DNA of 7,391 nucleotides from an uncultured Acidimicrobiaceae bacterium (GTDB lineage Bacteria > Actinomycetota > Acidimicrobiia > Acidimicrobiales > Ilumatobacteraceae). Under the pieces are notes generated by a model that had not been told where the DNA came from, did not search any database, and worked only from the letters and a program-made list of their open reading frames with translations. The stretch covers positions 1-7,391 of the forward strand of contig CAIXHI010000431.1 of NCBI GenBank assembly GCA_903919215.1, in the 5' to 3' direction. Below, in pieces: positions 1-6,120 of the stretch; the stretch's first letter is position 1; every line of letters begins with the position of its first letter. The position numbers and the translations under genes are program-made.

Positions 1-148
1 CGCTGGCATCCAACCGCTGCTCCACATCGCTCTGGGAGAACTCCTTGTCGGCCTGATTGATGAACTTGGTGTAGATCACGGTGCCGCCGATTGCGAGCGC
101 GGCGAGGGCCACCAGTCCGATGATGAGACGCTTGGCGAGTGTGGGCAT
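1..148 (-). CDS. N-terminal part of a membrane-anchored protein, possibly YceI-like (runs off the left edge)
   Basis: Only the first 49 codons are present. The protein begins MPTLAKRL, followed by an uninterrupted hydrophobic stretch at about residues 8-26 and then a polar segment (YTKFINQADKEFSQSD). This is an uncleaved signal anchor or a signal peptide without an obvious lipobox, so the rest is probably outside the membrane. A short N-terminal anchor followed by a tyrosine and 'FI' resembles the leader of actinobacterial YceI-family lipocalin-like proteins. That is recall on a short fragment, and the diagnostic domain lies outside the window. The ATG at 148 is favoured because a -10-like hexamer AAAGAT ends 7 nt before it and no Shine-Dalgarno is visible. 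The gene is divergent from the leucyl aminopeptidase, with 94 bp between the two starts. That a real gene is here is fairly likely; its identity is weak. Confidence 0.6.
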   Translation of the reverse strand, partial: MPTLAKRLIIGLVALAALAIGGTVIYTKFINQADKEFSQSDVEQRLDAS

Positions 149-155
149 GCCGCAG

Positions 156-161
156 ATCTTT
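156..161 (-). promoter_or_regulatory. Putative -10 element for the leftward partial gene
   Basis: The minus strand reads AAAGAT followed by 7 nt and then ATG at 148. It keeps the A2 and T6 of the bacterial -10 consensus. No convincing -35 is visible. The spacing implies transcription starting at or next to the start codon. Support comes mainly from the same arrangement at five other starts in the window. Confidence 0.4.
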
Positions 162-229
162 GCACACGCAAGGAAGGGTGGTAGGTAGCCCTTACCGAAC
201 CCTCATGTGGAGCGGCCGCAGTCGCCCGC

Positions 230-235
230 CAGAAT
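230..235 (+). promoter_or_regulatory. Putative -10 element for pepA
   Basis: CAGAAT is followed by 7 nt and then ATG at 243. There is no Shine-Dalgarno between them. The in-frame ATG at 234 overlaps this hexamer and another at 207 lies upstream of it, so a transcript made from here could only use 243. No clear -35 is visible. Confidence 0.45.
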
Positions 236-242
236 GTGCACC

Positions 243-1685
243 ATGACTGCCTCCGTACAGATCGCGCGCTCCATTCCCAAGACCGTTGATGCGGTGGGCG
301 TGCCCGTCGCCACCACCGGTGCCATCCCGCGCGCGTTCGGCCTGAGTCGAGCGGCGCTCGCTGCGGTGGGCTTCGAGGGGAAGTCGGGGCAGACGTTCGT
401 GCTGCCGTCGGCCACCGGCCCGGCGCAGATCGCTGTCGGCATCGGCGACACCGGAACGCTCGATGTGAAGGGGTTGCGCACTGCTGCGGCAGCGCTCGTG
501 CGCGCAGCCGGCAAGCGCGCCACCATCGCCACGACGTTGGCCGATCTCGACGGCGTCGACGCGGCAAAGGCGGCGCAAGCTGTCACCGAGGGCGCACTGC
601 TGGCGGCCTACCGATACGCAGGAATCAAGAAGGTGCCGAATCCGACGACGCTCACGGCGCTGACGCTCGTGGTCGGCGACAAGCGTGCCGTCGGAGCGCG
701 CACGGGTGCCGAGCGCGGCGTCATCACGGCCGATGCAGCGACGCTTGCCCGCGACCTGGCCAACACGCCGCCGGCCCACCTCACGGCAGTCGACATGGCG
801 AACAGGGCGGTCGCCATTGCCAACTCCAATGGCCTCACCGTCGAGGTGTTCAACCGAGATCAGCTCGCCGCGATGGGGTGCGGCGGCATCATCGGCGTCA
901 ACAAGGGCAGTGTCGAGCCGCCCCGCATGGTGCGCCTCACGTACACGCCGCGCAACCCGGTGGGTCACCTGGCGCTCGTGGGTAAGGGCGTCATGTTCGA
1001 TTCCGGCGGCCTCAGCCTGAAGCCCAGCGACAGCATGAACACGATGAAGATGGACATGAGTGGTGCGGCAGCGGTGCTGGCTGCCATGGGCACGCTGAAG
1101 GCGCTGAAGTGCAAGAGCAAGGTCACCGCCTATCTCATGTGCACCGACAACATGCCATCGGGCAGTGCCGTGAAGCTGGGCGATGTGCTCACGTTCCGCA
1201 ATGGCAAGACGTCAGAGATCAACAACACCGACGCTGAGGGGCGCCTGATCCTCGCCGATGGTCTGTCGCTCGCCGTCGAGGACAGCCCCGACGCCATCGT
1301 CGACATCGCGACGCTCACTGGCGCGTGCATGGTGGCGCTCGGGCGCAAGATCGCCGGCGTCGTGAGCAACAACGACGCGCTCGTTGCCAAGGTGCGCGCC
1401 GCCAGTACGAGCACCGACGAGCAGGTGTGGCAGTTGCCGTTGGAGAAGGCCTACCGCAAGCAACTCGACAGCCACGTCGCCGACATGAAGAACTCGGGCG
1501 GCAGCCACGGCGGAGCGATCACCGCTGCGCTGTTCCTCAGCGAGTTCGTTGGCGAGGTGCCGTGGGCGCACCTCGACATCGCCGGTCCGATGGACGTCGA
1601 CGCGGACGACGGCTGGCTGTCCAAGGGCGCCACCGGCTTCGGCACGCGTCTACTCATCGACCTCGCGCTCAGCTTCTCCAAGTAG
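243..1685 (+). CDS. pepA: Leucyl aminopeptidase (cytosol aminopeptidase, peptidase family M17)
   Basis: Cytosolic di-metal exopeptidase that removes N-terminal residues, leucine preferentially, from peptides during peptide and glutathione turnover; family members are usually hexamers. The protein is 480 aa, normal for the family. Residues 1 to about 150 form the variable N-terminal domain, and about 165-480 the catalytic domain. The expected M17 signature residues are all present: K248 (VGKG), D253 (FDSGG), K260, D271 (MDMSGAA), and D330, E332 and R334 in the hallmark NTDAEGR. This predicts two bound metal ions and full activity. No signal peptide is seen. I chose ATG 243 over in-frame ATGs at 234 and 207 because a -10-like CAGAAT occupies 230-235. 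The gene is divergent from the partial membrane protein and convergent with the gene ending at 1702, with 16 bp between stops and no obvious terminator. Certain PepB paralogues have similar motifs, so the symbol is slightly less sure than the family. Confidence 0.96.
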   Translation: MTASVQIARSIPKTVDAVGVPVATTGAIPRAFGLSRAALAAVGFEGKSGQTFVLPSATGPAQIAVGIGDTGTLDVKGLRTAAAALVRAAGKRATIATTLADLDGVDAAKAAQAVTEGALLAAYRYAGIKKVPNPTTLTALTLVVGDKRAVGARTGAERGVITADAATLARDLANTPPAHLTAVDMANRAVAIANSNGLTVEVFNRDQLAAMGCGGIIGVNKGSVEPPRMVRLTYTPRNPVGHLALVGKGVMFDSGGLSLKPSDSMNTMKMDMSGAAAVLAAMGTLKALKCKSKVTAYLMCTDNMPSGSAVKLGDVLTFRNGKTSEINNTDAEGRLILADGLSLAVEDSPDAIVDIATLTGACMVALGRKIAGVVSNNDALVAKVRAASTSTDEQVWQLPLEKAYRKQLDSHVADMKNSGGSHGGAITAALFLSEFVGEVPWAHLDIAGPMDVDADDGWLSKGATGFGTRLLIDLALSFSK

Positions 1686-1701
1686 CCGTCGACGCGTCGG
1701 G

Positions 1702-2298
1702 TCACGCGACGCCACGGCTGCGGTCGATGGCCATCATCGCCGCCTCGATCGCCGCTGCTGGAGAGACGCCAACTGCCATCAACTGCCGCTCCACAAGGTC
1801 TGGGTCGTCGCCTGCGGCCACCATCGCCTCGGCGATCGCCAGGCCGCGCTCGAGGTCGTCGGCCCGGTAGGTACGAACCTGCCACTGCGGGTGCAGGGCG
1901 CGCAACCGCTCGGGCATCCGGGCCAAGTGGCGTGCTGCTACCGGCGGCACTCGGCGGCGTACCGCCAGTCCACCCGGTACTGGCTGCGACATACCGAACA
2001 GCGCACAGCGCTGTAGCGCCCGGCCGAACGAGTTGGATGTGCCGGCCGAGTAGGCCAGGCCCAACATTCCTGCTGTCTCGCTCAGATCGAGTTCGTAACC
2101 GAGCGGGTAAGTGTCGAGGCCGCTGACCAGCCGTCGCAGCGTCCAGGTGGCGGTGGGGCCAAGCACGTTGAGCCAGAACAGTTCGACGTATGCAGAATGC
2201 ACGTCGTAGCCGAGTGAGTCGACCACGGGGTCGTGCCACGGTACGACCATCAGGGTCGCGTCGGCTGCGTGGGTGTCCGGTTCGGAAGCGATGAGCAT
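1702..2298 (-). CDS. Conserved hypothetical protein of unknown function, 198 aa
   Basis: I cannot assign a function. It is probably a soluble intracellular protein: no signal peptide and no membrane segment. The best-looking region is about residues 17-75, containing VPWHDPVVDSLGYD, then YVELFWLNVLGPTATWTLRR and YPLGYELDLSETAGMLGL, which read like a helical domain with conserved aromatic residues. I have a sense of having seen related actinobacterial hypothetical proteins with this WHDPVVD...GPTATW pattern, but no named domain. A basic patch (AVRRRVPPVAARHLARMPERLRAL) follows. The C-terminus, about 150-195, is predicted helical (AIAEAMVAAGDDPDLVERQLMAVGVSPAAAIEAA). The start is uncertain: ATG 2298 is used; GTG 2358 would add 20 proline- and histidine-rich residues that look non-coding, and ATG 2250 would keep just the conserved-looking core. 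Unlike most neighbours, no -10 hexamer sits at the usual distance from any of these starts. Divergent from the sirtuin, convergent with pepA. Confidence 0.8.
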   Translation of the reverse strand: MLIASEPDTHAADATLMVVPWHDPVVDSLGYDVHSAYVELFWLNVLGPTATWTLRRLVSGLDTYPLGYELDLSETAGMLGLAYSAGTSNSFGRALQRCALFGMSQPVPGGLAVRRRVPPVAARHLARMPERLRALHPQWQVRTYRADDLERGLAIAEAMVAAGDDPDLVERQLMAVGVSPAAAIEAAMMAIDRSRGVA

Positions 2299-2310
2299 GG
2301 GGCCCCCATG
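2296..2310. repeat. Perfect 7-bp inverted repeat with one central base, at the hypothetical gene's start
   Basis: CATGGGG-C-CCCCATG is a perfect palindrome around one base. Its left end contains the start codon (2298-2296) of the leftward hypothetical gene. It lies in the 121-bp divergent region shared with the sirtuin gene. The central spacer is too short for a strong RNA hairpin, so if functional it would more likely be a protein-binding site. It is G/C-rich in a G/C-rich genome, so chance is a real alternative. Confidence 0.35.
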
Positions 2311-2407
2311 GGAGTGCGATCGGTCGAATGGGGGGGAGTCCGCCCTCACTGGGTACACCGAGTTCGCTCAGTCGGCAACGGTTGGTCATGCGAGTGCGGC
2401 AACACGG

Positions 2408-2413
2408 CAGAAT
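2408..2413 (+). promoter_or_regulatory. Putative -10 element for the sirtuin gene
   Basis: CAGAAT, the same hexamer as in front of pepA, is followed by 6 nt and then ATG at 2420. No Shine-Dalgarno lies between. The placement argues for ATG 2420 over longer in-frame starts such as 2273, and over the adjacent GTG 2417, which would leave only 3 nt. No clear -35 is visible at 16-18 bp. Confidence 0.45.
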
Positions 2414-2419
2414 GGCGTG

Positions 2420-3190
2420 ATGACGTCGGATGTGTTGGAGGTTGCGGAATGGGTGCGCACGGCTGAACGTGTCGTTCTGCTCACCGGTGCTGGCATGTCC
2501 ACCGACTCCGGCATCCCCGACTTCCGCGGTCCGAACGGTCTGTGGACGAAGAACCCCGATGCGGAAAAGGCCTCCACGCTGCAGCACTATCTCGCCGATG
2601 GTGAGCTGCGGAAGCGCTCGTGGCGAGCACGTGTGGATGCGCCGCTGTTCACCGCTCAGCCGAACGCCGGGCACTACGCGCTGGTGGAACTCGAACGGCG
2701 CGGTCAGTTGCACGCGATCGTCACGCAGAACGTCGATGGTCTGCACCAGGCGGCAGGGCACGATCCGGCGAAGGTGATCGAGGTGCACGGCACGGTGCAT
2801 TACGCCCGTTGCTGGGACTGCGACGACCGGCGTCCAATGCCCGAGTTGCTGAACCGTGTCCGCGCCGGTGAGGACGATCCGTCGTGCATGGTGTGCGGGG
2901 GCATCGTCAAGAGCGACGCCATCCTGTTCGGCCAGAATCTGGTGCCGCAGGTGATCGAGGCCGCGATGGCGGCCGCCGAGCAGTGCGACCTGTTGATCGC
3001 CGCCGGCTCGTCGCTGTCGGTGTTCCCGGCGGCGAATGTCGTGCCGCGGGCCAAGTCGGTGGGCGCGCGGATCGTCATCGCCAATGGCGAGCCGACGAAC
3101 ATGGATCGCTTCGCGCATGCGCTGTTGCGCGGTGGCCTCAGCAGTGTGCTGCCGCTGCTGTGCGCCGCTGCACCCCGTGACGATTCCTGA
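2420..3190 (+). CDS. NAD-dependent protein deacylase (sirtuin, Sir2 family), zinc-type
   Basis: Removes acyl groups from protein lysines using NAD+, giving nicotinamide and O-acyl-ADP-ribose; acts in the cytoplasm. At 256 aa it is of normal length for a bacterial sirtuin. Motifs in order: the NAD-binding GAGMSTDSGIPDFRG (residues 23-37), TQNVDGLH (102-109), the catalytic base H123 in VHGT, a complete zinc site of C131-x2-C134 and C156-x2-C159, and the AAGSSLSVFPAANV loop near 195-205. All key residues are present, so activity is expected. The segment after the first motif (GPNGLWTKNP...WRAR) matches actinobacterial sirtuins. It lacks the Ala-x14-Tyr-x2-Arg desuccinylase signature at an obvious place, so acyl preference cannot be told. 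ATG 2420 gives the usual short N-terminus before the Rossmann fold; an upstream reading to 2273 adds atypical sequence. The rhodanese-MoeB gene starts 22 bp after its stop on the same strand, possibly partly cotranscribed. I leave the symbol empty because cobB is not clearly the orthologue. Confidence 0.95.
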   Translation: MTSDVLEVAEWVRTAERVVLLTGAGMSTDSGIPDFRGPNGLWTKNPDAEKASTLQHYLADGELRKRSWRARVDAPLFTAQPNAGHYALVELERRGQLHAIVTQNVDGLHQAAGHDPAKVIEVHGTVHYARCWDCDDRRPMPELLNRVRAGEDDPSCMVCGGIVKSDAILFGQNLVPQVIEAAMAAAEQCDLLIAAGSSLSVFPAANVVPRAKSVGARIVIANGEPTNMDRFAHALLRGGLSSVLPLLCAAAPRDDS

Positions 3191-3205
3191 CCGAACTTGT
3201 AGCCT
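3177..3205 (+). promoter_or_regulatory. Putative promoter for the rhodanese-MoeB gene (-35 and -10)
   Basis: TAGCCT at 3200-3205 ends 7 nt before ATG 3213. GTGACG at 3177-3182 matches four of six bases of TTGACA, with a 17-bp spacer. This -35 overlaps the last codons of the sirtuin gene (stop 3188-3190). No Shine-Dalgarno precedes the ATG. It is the best complete promoter in the window and suggests the downstream gene can be expressed independently of the sirtuin. Confidence 0.45.
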
Positions 3206-3212
3206 TTCTCTC

Positions 3213-4373
3213 ATGGCCACCTTCCGCGACCTCCTGTCCGCCGCCAAGGCGCAGATCTCCGAAGTCGACACCGCAGTTGCGGCAGAGCACATCGCCAAGG
3301 GTGCGCTCGTACTCGATGTGCGCGAACCCGATGAGCACGACGAGGGTGCACTGCTCGGTGCGGTGCACATTCCTCGCGGTCACCTCGAGGCTCAGGTCGA
3401 GGGCAAGTTGCTCGACAAGCACGCCGCTGTAGTCGTCTACTGCGCCGGTGGTGTGCGCAGTGCATTCGCCGCTCGCACTCTCGCCGAGTTGGGCTACACC
3501 GATGTCGTCTCGATGGCGGGTGGCTTCGGCCGCTGGAAGGACGAAGGTCGCCCGTGGAAGGCGCCGGTGACGTTGAGTGCCGAGCAACGCAACCGCTACA
3601 AGCGCCACCTGCTGCTGCCCGAGGTGGGCGTCGAGGGTCAGACCAAGTTGTTGGGTAGCAAGGTGCTGATGCTGGGCGCAGGTGGCCTCGGCTCGCCCGC
3701 CGCGTTGTACCTCGCGGCAGCGGGTGTGGGCACGATCGGCATCGTCGATATGGACGATGTGGATGCCAGCAACCTGCAACGCCAGATTCTGCACAACACC
3801 GAGCGCATCGGCGACCGGAAGGTCGACAGCGCCAAGAAGACGCTCACGTTGTTGAACCCCGATGTCAACGTCATCACCTACGACACCCGCCTCGATGCCT
3901 CGAACATCATCGAGATCATCACCGGCTACGACGTCATCGTCGACGGGGCCGACAACTTCCCCAGCCGCTACCTGCTCAACGATGCCAGCGTGAAGCTCGG
4001 CATTCCGGTGGTACACGGCAGCATCTTCCGCTTCGAGGGTATGGTCAGCGTGTTTCATCCGCTGGACGGCCCCACCTACCGCGACATGGTGCCCGAGCCG
4101 CCGCCGGCCGAGTTGGCGCCCAGCTGTGCGGAGGCTGGCGTGCTCGGTGTGCTGCCCGGCATCGTCGGCAGTATCCAGGCGCTGGAAGTGATCAAACTGC
4201 TGCTGAACCTCGGTGAAGGGCTCATCGGCCGGATCCTTTCCATTGACACCACCGATATGAGTTTCCGCACGTTCAAGCTGCGCGCCGACCCGGCCAACGA
4301 GGTCACCTACGCGAACCGCGACCGCATCATCGTGCAGGAACTCGAAGGGCTCTGCGCACCGGGTCTGCACTGA
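3213..4373 (+). CDS. Rhodanese-MoeB/ThiF fusion: sulfur-carrier protein adenylyltransferase with N-terminal sulfurtransferase domain
   Basis: Expected to adenylate the C-terminal glycine of a ubiquitin-like sulfur carrier (MoaD, ThiS or CysO type) with ATP and supply persulfide sulfur, feeding molybdopterin, thiamine or cysteine synthesis in the cytoplasm. The protein is 386 aa. Residues about 15-115 are a rhodanese domain: LDVREPDE at 34-41, active-site loop C77-AGGVRS, and GGFGRW at 103-108. Residues about 122-386 are the E1-like domain: RYKRHLLLPEVG, nucleotide-binding GAGGLGSPA (155-163), D179, SNLQRQ (186-191) with R190 and Q191, K203, DGADNF (244-249) and PSCAEAGVLG with conserved C305. 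In mycobacterial MoeZ the rhodanese domain is C-terminal, so the order here is reversed. Both zinc CxxC motifs of E. coli MoeB are absent: TYRDMVPEPPP replaces the CYRCL-type motif, and DPANEV replaces the C-terminal one. As I recall, mycobacterial MoeZ also has YRD there. No carrier gene lies within the window, so the pathway cannot be fixed. moeB and moeZ are both defensible symbols. Confidence 0.93.
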   Translation: MATFRDLLSAAKAQISEVDTAVAAEHIAKGALVLDVREPDEHDEGALLGAVHIPRGHLEAQVEGKLLDKHAAVVVYCAGGVRSAFAARTLAELGYTDVVSMAGGFGRWKDEGRPWKAPVTLSAEQRNRYKRHLLLPEVGVEGQTKLLGSKVLMLGAGGLGSPAALYLAAAGVGTIGIVDMDDVDASNLQRQILHNTERIGDRKVDSAKKTLTLLNPDVNVITYDTRLDASNIIEIITGYDVIVDGADNFPSRYLLNDASVKLGIPVVHGSIFRFEGMVSVFHPLDGPTYRDMVPEPPPAELAPSCAEAGVLGVLPGIVGSIQALEVIKLLLNLGEGLIGRILSIDTTDMSFRTFKLRADPANEVTYANRDRIIVQELEGLCAPGLH

Positions 4374-4378
4374 CCGCA

Positions 4379-4392
4379 CAGGCGCCAGCCTG
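4379..4392. terminator. Weak GC hairpin between convergent genes (possible bidirectional terminator)
   Basis: CAGGC-GCCA-GCCTG can form a 5-bp GC-rich stem with a 4-nt loop. It lies in the 33-bp gap between the rhodanese-MoeB stop and the exporter stop, where termination would be useful in both directions. An alternative pairing of GGCGC (4381-4385) with GCGCC (4394-4398) also exists. Neither has a following T-tract, so intrinsic termination is not well supported. Confidence 0.25.
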
Positions 4393-4406
4393 AGCGCCCC
4401 GGGCCA

Positions 4407-5261
4407 TCAGTTGGGCAGTTCCTCGAACGGTTGTGCGAGTTCGTCGCGCTCCTGCGTGACCACGCCGGTGATCACCAGTGCCGCACCAATCAGGTCGAGC
4501 ACGCTGGGGGTCTGCGAGAGCGCCATGAAACCGACGACCATCGCTGTCACTGGCAACAGTGCCAGCAACACCGCGAACCGGCGGGTGGGAATCCGACGCA
4601 TCACGACCTGGTCGATTCCATAGCCGACGGCCGATGACAACGCGCCCACGACGACGCACTGCAGCAACAGGTTCGAATTGTGGATCACGGTCATGCTTCC
4701 CGAGATGCCGAACGGGGCGATCACCACTGATCCGATCGCCAATCCGACACCCAGACCGCTGAGGCCGCGGTCGAGTGCTGCCACACGGCGACCGATGACG
4801 ATGTACGCGGCCCACATCGCCGACGAGCTGAAGATGAAGAACAGACCCATCGGCTCACCGCCGAGCTCTACTCCGGAGAGGACGGCCACACCGGATGCGG
4901 CCAACACCAACGCAAGGGTGTTCCGGGGGGTACGGGTGAGGGCCGCAGCGACAGCGATCGGGCCGATGAACTCCAGCACGACGCTCTTGCCGAGCGGTAG
5001 CCGGTCGATGGCCAAGTAGAACGACAGGTTCATCAGCGCAGTCGCGACCCCGAACGCTGCGGCGGCGGCAAGGTCGCGGCGGGTCCAGCGGCGTTGATCG
5101 CGCGCCGACACCACGAGGATCGCAACGGCGGCCGACATCACTCGAAACCACGTGACCGTCGCCGGGTGCAGGTCGTCAAACAGATTGACGGCGATGACGG
5201 CGCCGGTGTACTGCGAAATTCCTGAGATGACGAACAGCGCCTCGGGTGAGGCGGTGCGCAC
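4407..5261 (-). CDS. EamA/DMT-family exporter, RhtA-like (10 membrane segments)
   Basis: Predicted inner-membrane exporter of the drug/metabolite transporter superfamily. The closest named family by eye is RhtA, which exports threonine, homoserine and related amino acids; the substrate here is inference. The protein is 284 aa, normal length, with about ten hydrophobic segments (roughly 7-27, 33-52, 63-84, 88-109, 113-131, 137-156, 168-187, 197-216, 227-246, 252-269) forming two EamA repeats. RhtA-like signatures are NLSFYLAIDRLPLGKSVVLEFIGPIAV (78-104, here split over two helices) and WAAYIVIGRRVA (150-161). A short acidic tail ends the protein. The start is uncertain. GTG 5261 places the first helix close to the N-terminus, as is usual. 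TTG 5282 would add 7 residues. No ATG, Shine-Dalgarno or -10 hexamer is nearby. The gene begins just after the aldolase stop on the same strand, so cotranscription with it is likely. Confidence 0.9.
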   Translation of the reverse strand: MRTASPEALFVISGISQYTGAVIAVNLFDDLHPATVTWFRVMSAAVAILVVSARDQRRWTRRDLAAAAAFGVATALMNLSFYLAIDRLPLGKSVVLEFIGPIAVAAALTRTPRNTLALVLAASGVAVLSGVELGGEPMGLFFIFSSSAMWAAYIVIGRRVAALDRGLSGLGVGLAIGSVVIAPFGISGSMTVIHNSNLLLQCVVVGALSSAVGYGIDQVVMRRIPTRRFAVLLALLPVTAMVVGFMALSQTPSVLDLIGAALVITGVVTQERDELAQPFEELPN

Positions 5262-5299
5262 GAACCGGCTGGGGGAACGCAACTGCAGGGTGCTGCTGT

Positions 5300-6103
5300 T
5301 CAGTCGAACAGATCTGGGTCGGTGCGGCAGATCTCCTGCCACAACGGCTGGAAGCTCAGCCACCCGGCGATCGGGGAGCCCGTCTGCTCGCGGGTGTAGA
5401 CGGCCGACTCGTGCGGGACCAGCTTGGGTGTGCCAGCGGCCATCGCCAACAGCTGCGCGTGGCAGCTGCGGTCCATGCTGAGGAACCAGAACGCAGCCTC
5501 GTCGACCGTGTGGCCGACGGTGAACAGTCCGTGGTTCTGGTGGATGGCACCTTTGCCGGTGCCGAAGTGACTGACCAGGTCTCGCCCGTCGGCAGCGTCG
5601 AACTGCACCCGACCGCCCTGTGCACTGATGACCGTGTGGTCGTCGTAGAAGACACACGAATCCTGGGTGATGGGGGCGAGCGGTATGCCCAGCGCGCTGA
5701 ATGCCTTGCCGTGCACGCTGTGACTGTGCGCGGCGGCGATGACGTCGGGACGGGCTTCGTGCACTGCCGAGTGGATGATGAACGCGGCACGGTTCACGGG
5801 GCGCGTGCCGTAGACGACGTTGCCGTCATGGTCGACGAGGATCAAGTCGCTGACCGTGGCGTGGCGAAAGCTGATTGCGAACGGGTTGACCCAGAAGTAG
5901 TCGGGGAACTCCGGGTCGCGCACGGTGATGTGCCCGGCGACGCCTTCACCGAAGCCGAAACGGCCGAAGATGCGCAGCGCGCCGGCCAGCTTCTGCTTGC
6001 GGTGCAGTCGCTCCTCCTCGACAGTGGCAAACGGAGTGGGCAGCTCGAGCGACACGTCCTTGGGGGTCAGCTCAATGCCGTCGATGGTGCGGGCGGGCGT
6101 CAT
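5300..6103 (-). CDS. Class II aldolase/adducin-like family protein
   Basis: Metal-dependent class II aldolase fold, cytoplasmic, 267 aa. The domain spans about residues 32-225. The three expected zinc-binding histidines are H126 and H128 (AAHSHSVHG) and H191 (QNHGLFTVG), with the preceding HEARPDV (115-121) that typifies the family. In E. coli L-fuculose-phosphate aldolase the catalytic acid is Glu73. Aligning on the shared H-x6-RPD spacing, the equivalent position here is Ala107, not Glu, and the phosphate-binding loop is not obvious. It is therefore unlikely to be a standard fuculose- or rhamnulose-phosphate aldolase; a decarboxylase, another aldol or retro-aldol enzyme, or a non-phosphorylated substrate are possibilities. 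The start at ATG 6103 is supported by TAACCT ending 6 nt before it. The GAGGGG directly touching the ATG is too close to act as a Shine-Dalgarno. An EamA exporter follows on the same strand, and a RidA-family gene is divergent 33 bp away. Family sure, reaction unknown. Confidence 0.93.
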   Translation of the reverse strand: MTPARTIDGIELTPKDVSLELPTPFATVEEERLHRKQKLAGALRIFGRFGFGEGVAGHITVRDPEFPDYFWVNPFAISFRHATVSDLILVDHDGNVVYGTRPVNRAAFIIHSAVHEARPDVIAAAHSHSVHGKAFSALGIPLAPITQDSCVFYDDHTVISAQGGRVQFDAADGRDLVSHFGTGKGAIHQNHGLFTVGHTVDEAAFWFLSMDRSCHAQLLAMAAGTPKLVPHESAVYTREQTGSPIAGWLSFQPLWQEICRTDPDLFD

Positions 6104-6109
6104 CCCCTC

Positions 6110-6115
6110 AGGTTA
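6110..6115 (-). promoter_or_regulatory. Putative -10 element for the aldolase-exporter unit
   Basis: The minus strand reads TAACCT, then 6 nt (GAGGGG), then ATG at 6103. It keeps T1, A2 and T6 of the consensus. A -35 at the usual 17-bp spacing would fall around 6133-6138, on the RidA start codon, and no good match is seen there. It would serve both the aldolase and the exporter. Confidence 0.45.
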
Positions 6116-6120
6116 GGGGC

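Noticed and set aside
174..193. Inverted repeat AAGGG...CCCTT with a 10-nt spacer between the partial gene and pepA
   Set aside because: A 5-bp arm with this spacer is expected by chance, and it aligns with neither promoter in a telling way.
207..242. Upstream ATGs at 207 and 234 as starts of pepA
   Set aside because: The -10-like hexamer at 230-235 overlaps ATG 234 and lies downstream of ATG 207; the added residues (MERPQSPARMCT) do not look like a PepA N-terminus.
1686..1701. Palindrome CGACGCGTCG between pepA and the hypothetical gene as a terminator
   Set aside because: It has no loop and no T-tract, and such CG-rich palindromes are common in this composition.
1451..3370. A 639-codon open frame on the minus strand, opposite the sirtuin and its neighbours
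   Set aside because: It lies antisense to the sirtuin, the end of pepA and the start of the rhodanese-MoeB gene, and out of frame with the hypothetical gene. Its product is arginine- and histidine-rich low-quality sequence, typical of stop-poor frames in GC-rich DNA.
3138..4379. A 413-codon open frame on the minus strand opposite rhodanese-MoeB
   Set aside because: The rhodanese-MoeB frame has full domain signatures. The antisense frame has no recognisable motif and its composition is that of a codon-phase shadow.
6104..6109. GAGGGG as a Shine-Dalgarno for the aldolase
   Set aside because: It touches the ATG with no spacing, so it could not position the ribosome properly; the TAACCT just upstream fits the leaderless pattern better.
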